DNA from: Paenibacillus cellulositrophicus
GTDB taxonomy: Bacteria > Bacillota > Bacilli > Paenibacillales > Paenibacillaceae
Assembly: GCF_009363095.1 (NCBI RefSeq)
Contig: NZ_CP045295.1
Location: 3,405,501-3,469,500 of the forward strand
Direction of reading: 5' to 3'
Length of the DNA: 64,000 nt
The notes under the pieces were generated by a model, which worked only from the letters and a program-made list of their open reading frames with translations, made no database searches and was not told where the DNA came from. Below are positions 8,517 to 18,800 of this stretch, piece by piece (within the stretch, counting starts at the first letter, position 1; the number at the start of each line of letters is the position of its first letter). Made by a program: the position numbers and the translations under genes.

Positions 8517-10287
8517 CCTGATCCCCCTTTAAATTTGAAAAAGTAATCGTGACCTCCGTCCCCTGCATGAGCTCGCTGGTCACGCTGACCCCGTATCCGA
8601 TGCCGTAATACAGCCGAATCGTTTGGTGCACATGGCGCAGCCCGATGTTGGTCATCCCCCGGTGATGATGGGCACGCTCGTCAGCGAAGATGTGGGCCAG
8701 CCGCTCTTCGCTCATACCTACGCCGTCGTCGGCGATGCTGACGATGATCTCCTCCCCCTCTTGCCGCGCACGGATCTCAATCGTGCCTGGTTCGTCTTTG
8801 GGCGCGATACCGTGGAAGACCGCGTTCTCAACGATCGGCTGCAGCAGCATGCGCGGAATCGGAATTTGCTTCAGCTCATCGGGACAATCGATAAGCAGGG
8901 TGATGGCATTGTCATACCGGTACCCTTGAATGACCATATATTTCTGCAGCAGGTCCAGCTCCTCGCCTAACTGGATAAAGACGCCGCTGCGCCCCATACT
9001 GACCTCGAGCAGCTGGACGAGCGAGGTGACGGCCTGGTCGACATCGTTCGTACGGTTCAGCTTGGCCAGCCAGCGGATCGAATTCAGCGTGTTGTACAGA
9101 AAATGGGGATTGATCTGGTACCGAAGCGCCCGGATTTCGGCTTTCTTCTTCTCGGATTCCTCCTTGGCAATCCGCTCGATGAGCAGCTCGATCTGTTCGA
9201 TCATCTTGTTAAAGCTGCGGCCAAGCTGGCCGATTTCGTTACGTCCGACACTGCGGCTACGGATGGTGAGGTCGCCGGCTTCCCCTTTGCGCATCAAGCG
9301 GCTCAAGTTGACGAGCGGATTCCCGATTCTGCGTGTAACGTAGTAGCCCATGCCGATCGCCAGCACGATCGAGCAGAGGGTAATTAACACCGTCAGGTTG
9401 CGGATGCTGGCCGAATCGGCTGTCATCTCCTCCAGCGGCACGACGCCGACGACGCGCCAGTCGTTGTCGAGCAGCTCGGGAATCATCAGTGTGTTGCGCC
9501 GCCCTTCGCGCAGCTGCGTCTTCCGGGTCGGCAGCGGCAGCTTCGACGTTTGGCCGTACTCGTCCGGGTCGGGATGGTAGAAATACTGATTCCGGTCGTT
9601 GACGATGTAGACGTATCCCGTATCGCCGAATTGAACGCGGTTCAGCTCATCGATCAGCACGTTCCCCATCACCTCGACAAACATGACACCGATAATTTCG
9701 CCGGTCTCCCAGCTGCGGATGGCCCTGCCGAGACCAAACACCGGGAAGCCCATCCCGGTCTTTTTCAGGTATGAGGTTTCGGAGAGCCCAAACCATACGG
9801 TATTGCCATTGGCCTTCAAAATGGCTTTGTACCAGTCGGAATCCCACTGATTCGGAATCGACATAAGCGAGTCTGCGCTGAGCACCGAGTTTTTGCCTTT
9901 GACATCAAAAATATAAATATCGAGAATTTCCGGTGAATTGATCATAATCGAGGTCAGCATATCTTTACCGTCCTTCACCTTGAGCGTCGTTTCATAGGCG
10001 TTGTCGCCCTGCCTTTGCTCCAAAATGTTGTGGACGATTTTGCTGTTTAATACCATCATCGAGGAGTCATCCAGTTTCTTGAAAAACATGTTCAGCTTGT
10101 CGCTGACCTGCACGATCGTTAGCGCGGCCACCTTGCTGACCTGCTGTTCAACGATCAAGGACGATTTGTGGTAGGACAAAAAACCTCCTATAAGGACAGG
10201 AAGAGTCATCCCGAAGAAAAAGAAGAGGAAGAGCTGCACGACAATCGAGTGTAGCGGGGGAAAGCGCGTGAGGAGCCAGGATCTCAT
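8494..10287 (-). CDS. Membrane sensor histidine kinase (YesM family)
   Basis: About 597 residues. It has an N-terminal membrane segment (about 10-35), an extracellular Cache-like sensor (40-280), a second membrane segment near 285-305, a HAMP linker, the His_kinase domain with INPHFLYNTLNSI (His near residue 395) and a C-terminal HATPase with DDGVGMSEERL. The ATG at 10287 follows GAGGGTGAT; an in-frame ATG 24 codons upstream (10359) has no such site and was not used. It phosphorylates the YesN-type regulator encoded immediately downstream with overlapping genes. The ligand is presumably a polysaccharide fragment. Confidence 0.9.
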   Translation of the reverse strand: MRSWLLTRFPPLHSIVVQLFLFFFFGMTLPVLIGGFLSYHKSSLIVEQQVSKVAALTIVQVSDKLNMFFKKLDDSSMMVLNSKIVHNILEQRQGDNAYETTLKVKDGKDMLTSIMINSPEILDIYIFDVKGKNSVLSADSLMSIPNQWDSDWYKAILKANGNTVWFGLSETSYLKKTGMGFPVFGLGRAIRSWETGEIIGVMFVEVMGNVLIDELNRVQFGDTGYVYIVNDRNQYFYHPDPDEYGQTSKLPLPTRKTQLREGRRNTLMIPELLDNDWRVVGVVPLEEMTADSASIRNLTVLITLCSIVLAIGMGYYVTRRIGNPLVNLSRLMRKGEAGDLTIRSRSVGRNEIGQLGRSFNKMIEQIELLIERIAKEESEKKKAEIRALRYQINPHFLYNTLNSIRWLAKLNRTNDVDQAVTSLVQLLEVSMGRSGVFIQLGEELDLLQKYMVIQGYRYDNAITLLIDCPDELKQIPIPRMLLQPIVENAVFHGIAPKDEPGTIEIRARQEGEEIIVSIADDGVGMSEERLAHIFADERAHHHRGMTNIGLRHVHQTIRLYYGIGYGVSVTSELMQGTEVTITFSNLKGDQDVQSAVG

Positions 10288-10403
10288 ATGCGAATCACCC
10301 TCTTTTTCCAAGTGTGAATTTCGTAATGTTATTGTATATACGAATGATTGCGCTTTCAAAGTCTTGTTGCATAAATTCCGAACAAAGCACGAAAGATCAG
10401 AAG

Positions 10404-10460
10404 AAAAGCCCTATCGACGTAAACTCATGATAGCTGAACCGCGTTTAGCGGCATCCTCAG
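10404..10460 (+). repeat. Structured intergenic repeat, degenerate copy B
   Basis: Retains the CTATCGACGTA start and the CCGCGTTTAGCGG hairpin of the family but lacks the downstream AT-rich stem. It lies between the sensor kinase start and the PNPOx-like gene. A further short stem (GACT and AGTC arms near 10459-10480) follows and could end transcription from 10992, though it has no T tract. Confidence 0.5.
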
Positions 10461-10521
10461 ACTAGGCATCTGCCCAGTCCGGGGATGGCCAAAGCGCCTA
10501 TATCGGCGTTCGGCTGCCTTT

Positions 10522-10992
10522 CTACAACCTCAGTTCGGCTAACGTTTCATACCAGCGGGTGAGGACGGCTTCGGGCTCCTTAAAGTCGACCTGTATGCCG
10601 GACCTAATGTCTGCATACGCGGCCACGTCCGCTCGGACGGATAAGATGTCCGCCTCAAAACGCTCCCGTGGATGCTTGGCTGCGGGAAGCACCGGCAGAA
10701 GTCTCAGCGCAAGCTTTACGTAATAGGCCTTACCGGAGTAGACCAGAACGAGCGTCGCTTTTCCCGTACGAATCATGTTTCGGGTCGTCGCGGTTCCGTT
10801 CCACATGGCCAGCCGGACCTGCCCCCGGTCCAGGGCGACGATCTCGCCTACACTGATCATGGCCGTATGCGGCCAGCCCTCCTCCGTTACGGTCATCAGC
10901 ATCATCGCCTCATGCTGCTTCGTGATCAGCTCCCTGCCGTCCAGCAGCTCGTACAGCTCGTCCGGAAGTTCCGCCGTCTCCATGTATTTCAT
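10522..10992 (-). CDS. Pyridoxamine 5'-phosphate oxidase-like FMN-binding split-barrel protein
   Basis: A 156-residue cytoplasmic protein. Residues 25-95 have the pattern of a flavin-binding split barrel: MLMTVTEEGWPHTAMISVGEIVA, then WNGTATTRNMIRTGKATLVLV. These proteins bind FMN or F420 and act as oxidoreductases on unknown small substrates. Start ATG with a perfect GAAAGGAGGTG site. It stands alone between the kinase operon and the YugN-like gene. No catalytic function can be assigned. Confidence 0.7.
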   Translation of the reverse strand: MKYMETAELPDELYELLDGRELITKQHEAMMLMTVTEEGWPHTAMISVGEIVALDRGQVRLAMWNGTATTRNMIRTGKATLVLVYSGKAYYVKLALRLLPVLPAAKHPRERFEADILSVRADVAAYADIRSGIQVDFKEPEAVLTRWYETLAELRL

Positions 10993-11120
10993 TGACTGAC
11001 ACCTCCTTTCTTCCCTGTAGTTCTCCTATTGTACTCTATGAAACAAACGATGGCTGTATAAAAAGAAACACGTAAGCTCCGGCGATCCCCGCCGTTTTCG
11101 CTCCGCTTTCCTGTACAAAA

Positions 11121-11160
11121 CAAAAAGCAGCCCGGCCAAACGAATTTGACCAAGCTGCTC
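11121..11160 (-). terminator. Rho-independent terminator of the YugN-like gene
   Basis: On the minus strand GAGCAGCTTGGTCAAA pairs with TTTGGCCGGGCTGCT and is followed by TTTTTGTTTTG. It shares the GGCCAAA core with the terminator at 4105-4146. Confidence 0.85.
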
Positions 11161-11178
11161 TAATTCACGGCGAAATCC

Positions 11179-11592
11179 TTAGGGTAAATACCCCAGCTCG
11201 ACTTCCTGCAGAACGCTTCTTGCGCGCTGTACCCACTCGTCCTCCAGATGTGCGTCAGGATCGAGCGGTGCCTGAAACTGGTCGAATAAGGCGCCGAGCA
11301 GATGGGGCATGGCATGCTTGTCAGTTCCCGTGTTGTATACGTACTTGAATACGAAAGGTCGTCCCAGCTTAACGGTCGCCCGGCAGCCGCCGCATTCGCC
11401 GTCCAGGTTGCCTTTGGTTACATGAAAAGGGATCCGCAGCCACACCATTCTTTCCTGGTCAAGGCGCTTATCCAGATAGCCGTGCTTATAATCCCAGTTG
11501 CCGGCCAGCGAAAAATCATGCTTGCATAGGTAGCTGTCAATATTGACGAATTCGTCTTCCACATTTTCGAGTCTGGACTCCAAATTGATCAT
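11179..11592 (-). CDS. YugN-like family protein
   Basis: A 137-residue soluble protein. It resembles the YugN-like family of Bacillales: a short N-terminal strand-rich half, then KLGRPFVFKYVYNTGTD (about 77-93) and an acidic C-terminal part with a likely helical tail VQRARSVLQEVELGYL. Function of the family is unknown. The ATG is preceded by GGGAGGATGCAGGA. Two close cysteines (CGGC, near 67-70) could bind metal or form a disulfide. Monocistronic with its own terminator. Confidence 0.65.
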   Translation of the reverse strand: MINLESRLENVEDEFVNIDSYLCKHDFSLAGNWDYKHGYLDKRLDQERMVWLRIPFHVTKGNLDGECGGCRATVKLGRPFVFKYVYNTGTDKHAMPHLLGALFDQFQAPLDPDAHLEDEWVQRARSVLQEVELGYLP

Positions 11593-11674
11593 TCCTGCAT
11601 CCTCCCTGTCGGTTTACCTTCAGGATGAGCAGGAATATCTTTCTTTATACTTCAGCGGCCGCCGTCCGGCGGGA

Positions 11675-12649
11675 TTAGGCTGATTGGACCGGCTTAACCG
11701 ATTCCGCCTTGACCAAAGTCACATAAATCCGCTCATTTTCGACCGGCTTGCCTTCAATAATTTTGATCAGCTGCTCGGATGCGAGCGAACCCCACTTTTT
11801 CTTGGAATAATCGATCGTCGCAAGCCTTGGGCGGATGTACTCGGACAGCTCGATATTATCGAAACCGATGATGTGGATGTCCTTGCCCATCTCCAAATCC
11901 GTTTCGGATAAATAATCATACATGCCGATCGCCATTTCGTCATTCAGGCAAAAGACCGCCACCGGACCCGCGAATTCCGCGGCAATCTGTTTGCCTGCCC
12001 GCTCGCCGCCCGTGCGGTTAAAGTCACCGGGAATTTCAATGCATTCCACGTCGCTGTTTCGTTCGACCGTTTGTCTGACCGCAGCCATACGCTGCTTCGA
12101 GTCGTAAGAGCCCTCGGGACCGGTAACCACGTAAATTTTCCGGTGTCCCAGGTCGATCAGATACTCCATCGCGAGGCTGGCCCCGGCTTTGTTATCAAGA
12201 AGAACGTGATTGATATTCGGATGCTTCAGCTCCCGGTCCAGCACCACCAGCCGGTGCCCAAGCTCGGCAAAGTTCAGCAGCTGCTCGTCCGAGAACGTGT
12301 GGTCGAGGATCAGCGCCCCGTCAAACAGTTTCTCGGCCAGCAGCCGGTGCGACTGGGGGCCGCTGCATACTACCAGATCGTATCCTTTTTGAATCAGCGT
12401 GCCCTTCATTCCCTGAAGCAGATCTCCGTAGAAACCGCCGCTAAAATCCGGCAGAAAGGCGCCGATAATTTTCGACTCCTTTTTCTTCAGGCTTCGTGCC
12501 GCCGCATTGGGTACATAATTCAGTTCTTTGGCGATGGCCAAAATCCGGGCGCAGGTCTCATCCGTCACCTTCGAGCTTCCGTTCAGCGCGTAGGATACCG
12601 TTGATATGGATACGCCGGCTTTTTTGGCGATATCTTTAATGCTGGCCAC
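11675..12649 (-). CDS. LacI-family transcriptional regulator
   Basis: A 324-residue repressor. The N-terminal helix-turn-helix MASIKDIAKKAGVSISTVSY and hinge helix NAAARSLKK are typical. Residues 60-320 form the periplasmic-binding-like sugar sensor, with IIGAFLPDFSGGFYGDLLQG at its start and DIHIIGFDNIELSEYIRPRL (GFDN motif) near 262-281. Start is GTG with GGAGTGAGAAGCC upstream. Its own leader (12655-12705) holds two AATCGTTT boxes that could serve autoregulation. It lies downstream of the GH74 gene, separated by a terminator; control of that gene is plausible but not shown. Confidence 0.9.
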   Translation of the reverse strand: MASIKDIAKKAGVSISTVSYALNGSSKVTDETCARILAIAKELNYVPNAAARSLKKKESKIIGAFLPDFSGGFYGDLLQGMKGTLIQKGYDLVVCSGPQSHRLLAEKLFDGALILDHTFSDEQLLNFAELGHRLVVLDRELKHPNINHVLLDNKAGASLAMEYLIDLGHRKIYVVTGPEGSYDSKQRMAAVRQTVERNSDVECIEIPGDFNRTGGERAGKQIAAEFAGPVAVFCLNDEMAIGMYDYLSETDLEMGKDIHIIGFDNIELSEYIRPRLATIDYSKKKWGSLASEQLIKIIEGKPVENERIYVTLVKAESVKPVQSA

Positions 12650-12796
12650 GGCTTCTCACTCCAATCGTTTGGCTTATCATTTCATTGTATCATTCTGTTT
12701 GAATCGTTTCGACACCGGTTCCCCGTTCCCCTGCACAACAGCGCTTTCATACAGGCTAAAATTCATTTCTACCAACGGCACTGACCTGTTCCTGAA

Positions 12797-12843
12797 AAAG
12801 AAAAGGACCGCCGGGCAACAGATTTGCTGTCCCTGGTCGGTCC
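12797..12843 (-). terminator. Terminator downstream of the GH74 gene
   Basis: On the minus strand GGACCGACCAGGGACAG pairs, with few mismatches, with CTGTTGCCCGGCGGTCC, followed by TTTTCTTTTTC. It separates the GH74 gene from the LacI gene. The remaining 12844-12955 shows nothing recognisable. Confidence 0.75.
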
Positions 12844-12955
12844 CTCATTTATACCGCTTTGGAAAGGGGCAGGATGCCGATCGTTGGCAGTCCTCACCGC
12901 ATGGACGGCAGCAGGTCCCTCTATTGAGATGGATCCCTGCGCGTCCTTTTTCAAA

Positions 12956-15562
12956 TTACTTCTTGGCGTTGTACTTGACCGTAACCTCAAGGCTTGCCTT
13001 GTTCCCTGCCAGGTCGGCTGCTTCCAGCACAATCCGGTTTTTCCCGCTGGCCAAGGTCAGCTTATGATTGAACTTGCCGTTCACGACTTTTATGGTAAAA
13101 GGCTTTCCGCCATTTAAGGAGACGCTGATCGTGGAATCCTGCAGAGCCTCGTTAACGCGGCCGGAGAGCACATAGTTCCGGTTGTTTTGCGGTTTGCCCT
13201 TGTCGTCCACCGTGATGACCGGTGCTGCCGTATCCGTGCTGCCGGCGATATCGCCAAGAACAATGCCGAGGCCGTTGGTCGCCAAATATACGCGGCCGTA
13301 AACCCTTGGATCCCCGGTGATCGCCGAGTTGGCCGAACCGAACTGGTGCTGGTCGTCATTGATGCGTGTCCACTTCTTGCCTGCGTCATCGGAGCGGTAA
13401 ATGCCGTCCACATTGTTGATGGTGGCATGGGCATACAGCGCCATGTATTTCTGGCCGGGAGCGGCTTTGCCGAAACCGATGGCCGCCGCTTCCTGAATCT
13501 GTCCCAGCTTCGTAAACGTACGTCCCGAATCCGTGGAATGCCATAATCCAAAAAGGCTGTCCTGATTCTTGTTATCCGCGGCAGCGGCCACCCAGATGTC
13601 GCCTTCCACGCCAGGTACGGCTTTGAAGTTACTTGTCAGGTTGGTCGGCAGGCCCGCGGCTGCCTTGACGAAGGAGGCGCCTCCATCCTGGCTGACATAG
13701 AACGTGCCGTCCGCAATCGCGAAAAACTTATTCGGATTCACCCGGTCCGAGGCTACTCTCGCGCCGCTTGGAACCCCGGACGAGGCCGTCCACGTGGCGC
13801 CCAGGTCCCGCGAGTAGCTCACCGGCTTCGGAGCGGCCGAGTTGGACGGGCTCCAGACGATGGAAGACCCGTCCGCACCGACCGCGACATAGCCGCCCTG
13901 CGTGGCATCGTCGGATGCCGACGCCCAGGCGTTGGCCGCCGGCTTCCATGTCTTGCCGTTATCCGTGGACACGCCCATCCTCGGGTTCGCCCCGTCGCTG
14001 TTGCCGACGCGGACGGCGATGTCCGGGTTCAGTTCGGCGTAGTCGATATCCGTGCTTGTCCCGATATACGGGTTCGTAATCATGGACGGGGCCTTGGTCA
14101 GATCCTCGTGGCGGAAGCCGCCGATATCCCCCATCGCGCTCAGCAGATGAGCTCCGCTCGGCGGACTGATCAAACCGAGAATCGCCGTCTCTTCGATCCC
14201 GTCGGCCATGACGGAGATATTGACGTTTTCTCCTTTGTCCAGGGCAGTCACGTTCTCCGAGCCGTACAGCGTTGCGCCCGTACCGTACATGATCCGATCC
14301 GGATTAAACGGATCGATCTCCAAGTCGCCGATCATCCAGCCGAGCTTCGGATTCTGTTCAGGCAGATTCTTTTTTTCGCCCCAATCCAGCCACGGAGACA
14401 GGGAGTAGTCAATAGTATAATTGTTCGTCCTTACCGGGTCTTTGGCATAATCCAGCGTCCAGAACGGCTTCCACGTCTTGCCGCCGTCCGTACTCCGGTA
14501 AATGAACTCATCCGGCCACCATTTGTTCATCGTGGCGACCATGATCGTATCCGGGTGCTGCGCATCGACGGCAAGGCCGCCGTACGGACTGTCCGTAGAA
14601 CCCGCACCGGTCGGGCTGATATCGGTCCACTGTCCGGTTAACGTATCGTATTTCCACACCGAGCCTTCACCGCCGTTATACGGACCCACTTCCTTGGTGT
14701 AGGTCACGTAGAGGCTGCCGTTCTTCGAAAGCACGCCATGGTGCGGGAGGAATCCTTGGTCAGGCTGTCCCGGCACCGGCTCCCAGGTTTGACCGCCGTC
14801 GGTGCTCCGATAGATGCTGTGCTCGGTATCGGCGACTCCCACGTAAATGGTCTGGGTGGTTTTCCCTTGGCTTCCCGTCGACGGGTCAAACGTCACCCAC
14901 ACGACGCCGACGAGATCGTTGTATGGGTCCTTCACGTTGCCGGCTGCAGTGAAGCTCTCAACCTTTTTCCAGGTGACTCCATAATCGGTGCTGCGCCACA
15001 GCCCGTTGCCGCTGCGGGTACCCATGTAGAGAATGCGGTTATTGTTCGGATCGATCGCCAGCCGCTCGCCCATCGACCTTCCCGGCATATTTCCCCCGAG
15101 TTTAAAAGGAAGCTCCGTGCGCTGCCACGTCTCCCCTTTATCCGTAGAGCGCAGCAGCACGCCGTTCATGTCGGTCCAGTCGTTGGTGTAGGTTCCGGCC
15201 GCCACATACAAACGGTTCGTTTCCACCGGATCCGTCGCCAGGGTGTCCACGCCAAGCATGTTCCATTCTTTCGCACTGACAAAATCCAGCAGCTGCTTCC
15301 AGGTCTTCGTGGCCGGGTCCCAGCGGTAGGCCCCTCCGATATCCGTCCGGGCGTAGATCAGGTCCTTTTCGCTCGGGTTGTAGACAATCCCCGGAACAAA
15401 ACCTCCGCCGACAACCTTGACCCGGTCCCAGCTGTACGTTTGGACAGGTGCCTTGGGTCCTTTACCATTGTTCACCTTGTCAGCGGACACCGGGCCCCCC
15501 GCACCGGCCAGCGGCAGTGCGATGGAAGCGGCGAGAACCAAGCTTAACGTCTTCTTGAACAT
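12956..15562 (-). CDS. Secreted GH74 xyloglucanase with C-terminal Ig-like domain
   Basis: About 868 residues. A signal peptide (MFKKTLSLVLAASIALPLAGA) leads into two beta-propeller domains rich in BNR-like repeats such as RSTDGGQTWEPV and STDNGKTWKPA. Conserved GH74 catalytic aspartates are seen at about Asp74 (YARTDIGGAYRWD) and Asp479 (SAMGDIGGFRHED). Residues from about 775 to the end form an Ig-like cell-surface module (APVITVDDKG ... LEAADLAGNKASLEVTVKY). The enzyme should cut the beta-1,4-glucan backbone of xyloglucan outside the cell. AGGAGG with an ATGATG pair sets the start at 15562 or 15565. No cellulose-binding module is evident. Two CRE-like palindromes lie upstream. Confidence 0.9.
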   Translation of the reverse strand: MFKKTLSLVLAASIALPLAGAGGPVSADKVNNGKGPKAPVQTYSWDRVKVVGGGFVPGIVYNPSEKDLIYARTDIGGAYRWDPATKTWKQLLDFVSAKEWNMLGVDTLATDPVETNRLYVAAGTYTNDWTDMNGVLLRSTDKGETWQRTELPFKLGGNMPGRSMGERLAIDPNNNRILYMGTRSGNGLWRSTDYGVTWKKVESFTAAGNVKDPYNDLVGVVWVTFDPSTGSQGKTTQTIYVGVADTEHSIYRSTDGGQTWEPVPGQPDQGFLPHHGVLSKNGSLYVTYTKEVGPYNGGEGSVWKYDTLTGQWTDISPTGAGSTDSPYGGLAVDAQHPDTIMVATMNKWWPDEFIYRSTDGGKTWKPFWTLDYAKDPVRTNNYTIDYSLSPWLDWGEKKNLPEQNPKLGWMIGDLEIDPFNPDRIMYGTGATLYGSENVTALDKGENVNISVMADGIEETAILGLISPPSGAHLLSAMGDIGGFRHEDLTKAPSMITNPYIGTSTDIDYAELNPDIAVRVGNSDGANPRMGVSTDNGKTWKPAANAWASASDDATQGGYVAVGADGSSIVWSPSNSAAPKPVSYSRDLGATWTASSGVPSGARVASDRVNPNKFFAIADGTFYVSQDGGASFVKAAAGLPTNLTSNFKAVPGVEGDIWVAAAADNKNQDSLFGLWHSTDSGRTFTKLGQIQEAAAIGFGKAAPGQKYMALYAHATINNVDGIYRSDDAGKKWTRINDDQHQFGSANSAITGDPRVYGRVYLATNGLGIVLGDIAGSTDTAAPVITVDDKGKPQNNRNYVLSGRVNEALQDSTISVSLNGGKPFTIKVVNGKFNHKLTLASGKNRIVLEAADLAGNKASLEVTVKYNAKK

Positions 15563-15598
15563 CATTGCCCTCCTCAATCATAAAATGGATTGGTTATT

Positions 15599-15612
15599 CG
15601 AAAGCGTTTTCA
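15599..15612 (-). promoter_or_regulatory. CRE-like site upstream of GH74
   Basis: TGAAAACGCTTTCG on the minus strand, one mismatch to the CcpA consensus TGWAANCGNTNWCA, about 37 nt upstream of the start codon. Placement within the leader would suit roadblock-type repression by CcpA. Confidence 0.65.
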
Positions 15613-15663
15613 AAAAATGCGATGATGACTGACATGAGAATTTGCTGCAGCCGCAGCACTTTA

Positions 15664-15677
15664 TGTAAGCGGTTACC
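15664..15677. promoter_or_regulatory. Second CRE/LacI-type palindrome upstream of GH74
   Basis: TGTAAGCGGTTACC, near-palindromic around CG and one mismatch from the CRE consensus, about 100 nt upstream of the GH74 start. It may bind CcpA or another LacI-family protein such as the one encoded at 11675-12649. Confidence 0.5.
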
Positions 15678-15766
15678 AATGATGAGTAAATTTATTGTAC
15701 GGGCAAAGAATCCCGTAAGAATACCCTAATAATTGGATTATTTTTCATATAAAAATTAGACATGTG

Positions 15767-15805
15767 TAATAAAAACAGCCCCTGGAATCAATCATCCAGG
15801 AGCTG
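15767..15805 (-). terminator. Terminator of the tandem-repeat surface protein gene
   Basis: On the minus strand CAGCTCCTGGA pairs with TCCAGGGGCTG (one mismatch), followed by TTTTTATTACAC. Confidence 0.8.
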
Positions 15806-15849
15806 CGATTTGCGGGCCGATGATCGACAAGTTAATGCCAATTCCGTTG

Positions 15850-18800
15850 TCAGCCCTTTGTTTTGCTGGAGACGGTTGCCTTGGCTTCCGCCTTCTTCAA
15901 CAGTTTATAGTCGCCGGATTTGTCCGGCGTTCCTTGCGGTGAGTCTTTCACAACCTGATAAATGCTGCCTTGATCGCTCACCAGCTGGTTTTTGACGTAC
16001 TTATCCGCCTTATCCTTGTCGAATGGCGTCACGAACATATAACCGGCATCGGAGGAAAGCACGCTTTTGGGTGCCTGCTCCCCTTTCAGCACGGACAAGA
16101 CGTACACCAGATAGCTGGCATTCGTATCCAGCTCCTGGCCGTAAATATCTTTGTCGCCTGCCTGGAAGGCTGTCTCGTAAGAGCCTTTGTTGGCCTTATC
16201 AACCTTCTTGAAGCTGTCCGGTACCTCCTTGACGGATTTCGCCGTCATGAACGTGGTTGATCCAACCGGCACGGCGAACACCTTGTAATAATCGATGGTG
16301 CTTTCATCCGCTGCCTTCGCAAAGGTAACTTTGACCTCTTCATCCTTTAGTTCCGAGGCGGTAACACGGGTCACCAGCGTCGGGTTGGACTGCAGTGTGA
16401 TTTCATTGGAAGGTTTCGACAGGACGCTTCCTTTACCGGACGTGGTCATCATAGACAAGACCAGCACCTTATAAGATTTTCCGTTCTCAATCAGTTTATC
16501 GTCGATGTCTCTGGCATCCGGACTGAGCGTTTGTTTAAAGTTCTCTCCCTTCCGTGCCTCCGTATAATTCCGGATCTCTGCTACTGCTTCCGCCTTAAGT
16601 CCGTCTGCTTTATCGGCAGGCACGACCAAGACGCGGTATCCGTAAACATTGCTCTCATCCGCTGCTTTGGTAAAGGCAACCTCCAGGTCACTGCCGTTGT
16701 TTCTATCTCCTACATCCGACACGCTGACATCCGTTACGGGACTTGCAGACTTCGTGGACAGTGTGATCGGCGCAGATGGTTCAGACAGCGCATTGGTACC
16801 GTTCGCTCCTACAGACAGAACGAACACCTTATAGCTGAGGCCATTTTTGATGGCATTATTATCGACGTCGCGGGCCCCTGCATTCAGCGCGCCGATTAAG
16901 TCCGATCCCGTTTTATCCACTGCGGTATAACGTGAGCTAGGCACGCTTTCAGCATCGGAAAGGCCGAAGAAACGAGCCGAATCTGCCTCGACGACGAGAA
17001 TCCGGTAACCTTTAATGTTGCTTTCGTCCTTGGCACGATTGAAAGTCACTTGCAGATCGCGTCCATCGCCGTTATCGCCGATATCCGCCGCCTTCACATT
17101 CGTTGCCGGATTGACGTTCACGTTGCCCGCTAGCGTGATGGATGGCGAATACGAGGAGAGAGCATTCGTTCCGGCGTAGCTGCCCGTTCCTACCGACAAA
17201 ATAAATACCCGATAGGAGATGCCGTTCCGGATGGCGTCCCCATCCACATCCCGCGCTCCCGAAGCGAGGGCCTTGCTAATGTTGGCACCATTCGGCGTGA
17301 CTGCTGTGTAGTTCGAGCTGCGCACCGCGTTGGCGTCATTCAGGTCAAAACGTGCGGCATCCCCGTTTTTCACGACGAGAATCCGGTATTGGCCGATATA
17401 TCTTTCGTCGTCGGCACGCTTAAAGTTCACAAGCAGATCCCGGCCGTCGCCGTAGTCCGAAACGTCAGATACGCTCACGTTGCTTGCCGGTCCTACGTAA
17501 CCGTTGGTGCCCAGCGTAATCGCCGGGGAATAGGAAGACAGCGCGTTGCTGCCGGAGTAGCCGCCGGAACCGATCGACAGAACGAACACCCGGTAGCTGG
17601 TGCCATTGCGGATATAGTCGCCGTCCACGTCCCTTGCTCCGGAAGACAGCACCTTCGTAATGTTATATCCGGTTTTGTCTACCGTCGTGTAGTTCGAGCT
17701 GGACACCGAGTTCGCCCAGGACAGATTGAAGCTTCCTGCCTGGTTCGACTTCACGACCATGATCCGGTAGCCGGAAATACGGCTCTCGTCGGATGCCCGG
17801 TTAAAGGTAACCCGCAGATCGCGGCCATCGCCGTAATCGCTAATATCGCTGACATTCACATTGCTTGCGGCATCGACGTTACCATTGCCGTATAGCACAA
17901 TGGAAGAAGACGCCGAAGACAGCGCATTGCTGCCGGAATAGCTTCCCGTTCCCACGGCCATGACGAACACGCGGTATACAACGCCGTTCGCAATCAACGA
18001 TCCGTCGACGTCACGCGCTCCGGAAGACAGCGCCTGACTGATGTTATAACCAGTTTTGCCCACCTGCGTGTAATAAGCGCTCGGAACATTATTCGCTGCC
18101 GAGAGGCTAAAGCTGCCAGCTTTGCTGTCCTTCACGACGAAAATCCGGTAAGAACCGATGCGGGATTCGTCGGACACCTTATTGAAGTTCACGCGCAGAT
18201 CCCGGCCGTCGCCATAATTGCTGATGTCATCCACACGGGTAATGACCGGTGCGGATACCGCATTGGCCGCCAGCGTAATGGACGATGAAGCGGCGGACAG
18301 CTGCGACGTGTAGCTGCCGGTATTGCTGACGGACATCACAAATACCGTGTAAGGAACCCCATTCCGGATCAGTTCGCCGGAAGTATCCCTTGCCGAAGAA
18401 GAAAGATTGCCGGACAAGGTCGTTCCAGCCTTGTTCACCACCGTGAAGTTTGAGGACGGCACCTTGTTCGCAGCGGTCAGATCAAAGCTGTTCTTATCGT
18501 TGGTTTTGACCACATAGATGCGGTAATTCGTAATATTGTTCTCGGTTTGGGCCTTGGTAAAGCTGACGGACAGGTCCCGGCCGTCCCCGTAGTCACTCGC
18601 ATCGGATACTTTGAGGTTCGAAACCGCTCCAACGGATGGAAGGGTCGGAGCCTGAGACAGCGTGATGGTCTGGGATACGCCGGACAGAGCGCTGTTTCCG
18701 CGTTTGCCTACGGTGAGAACAAATGCTGCATACGATTGCCCCGACCGGAGCAAATCACCGTTCACGTCGCGGGTCTGGGACGACAAGGTAATCGACACGT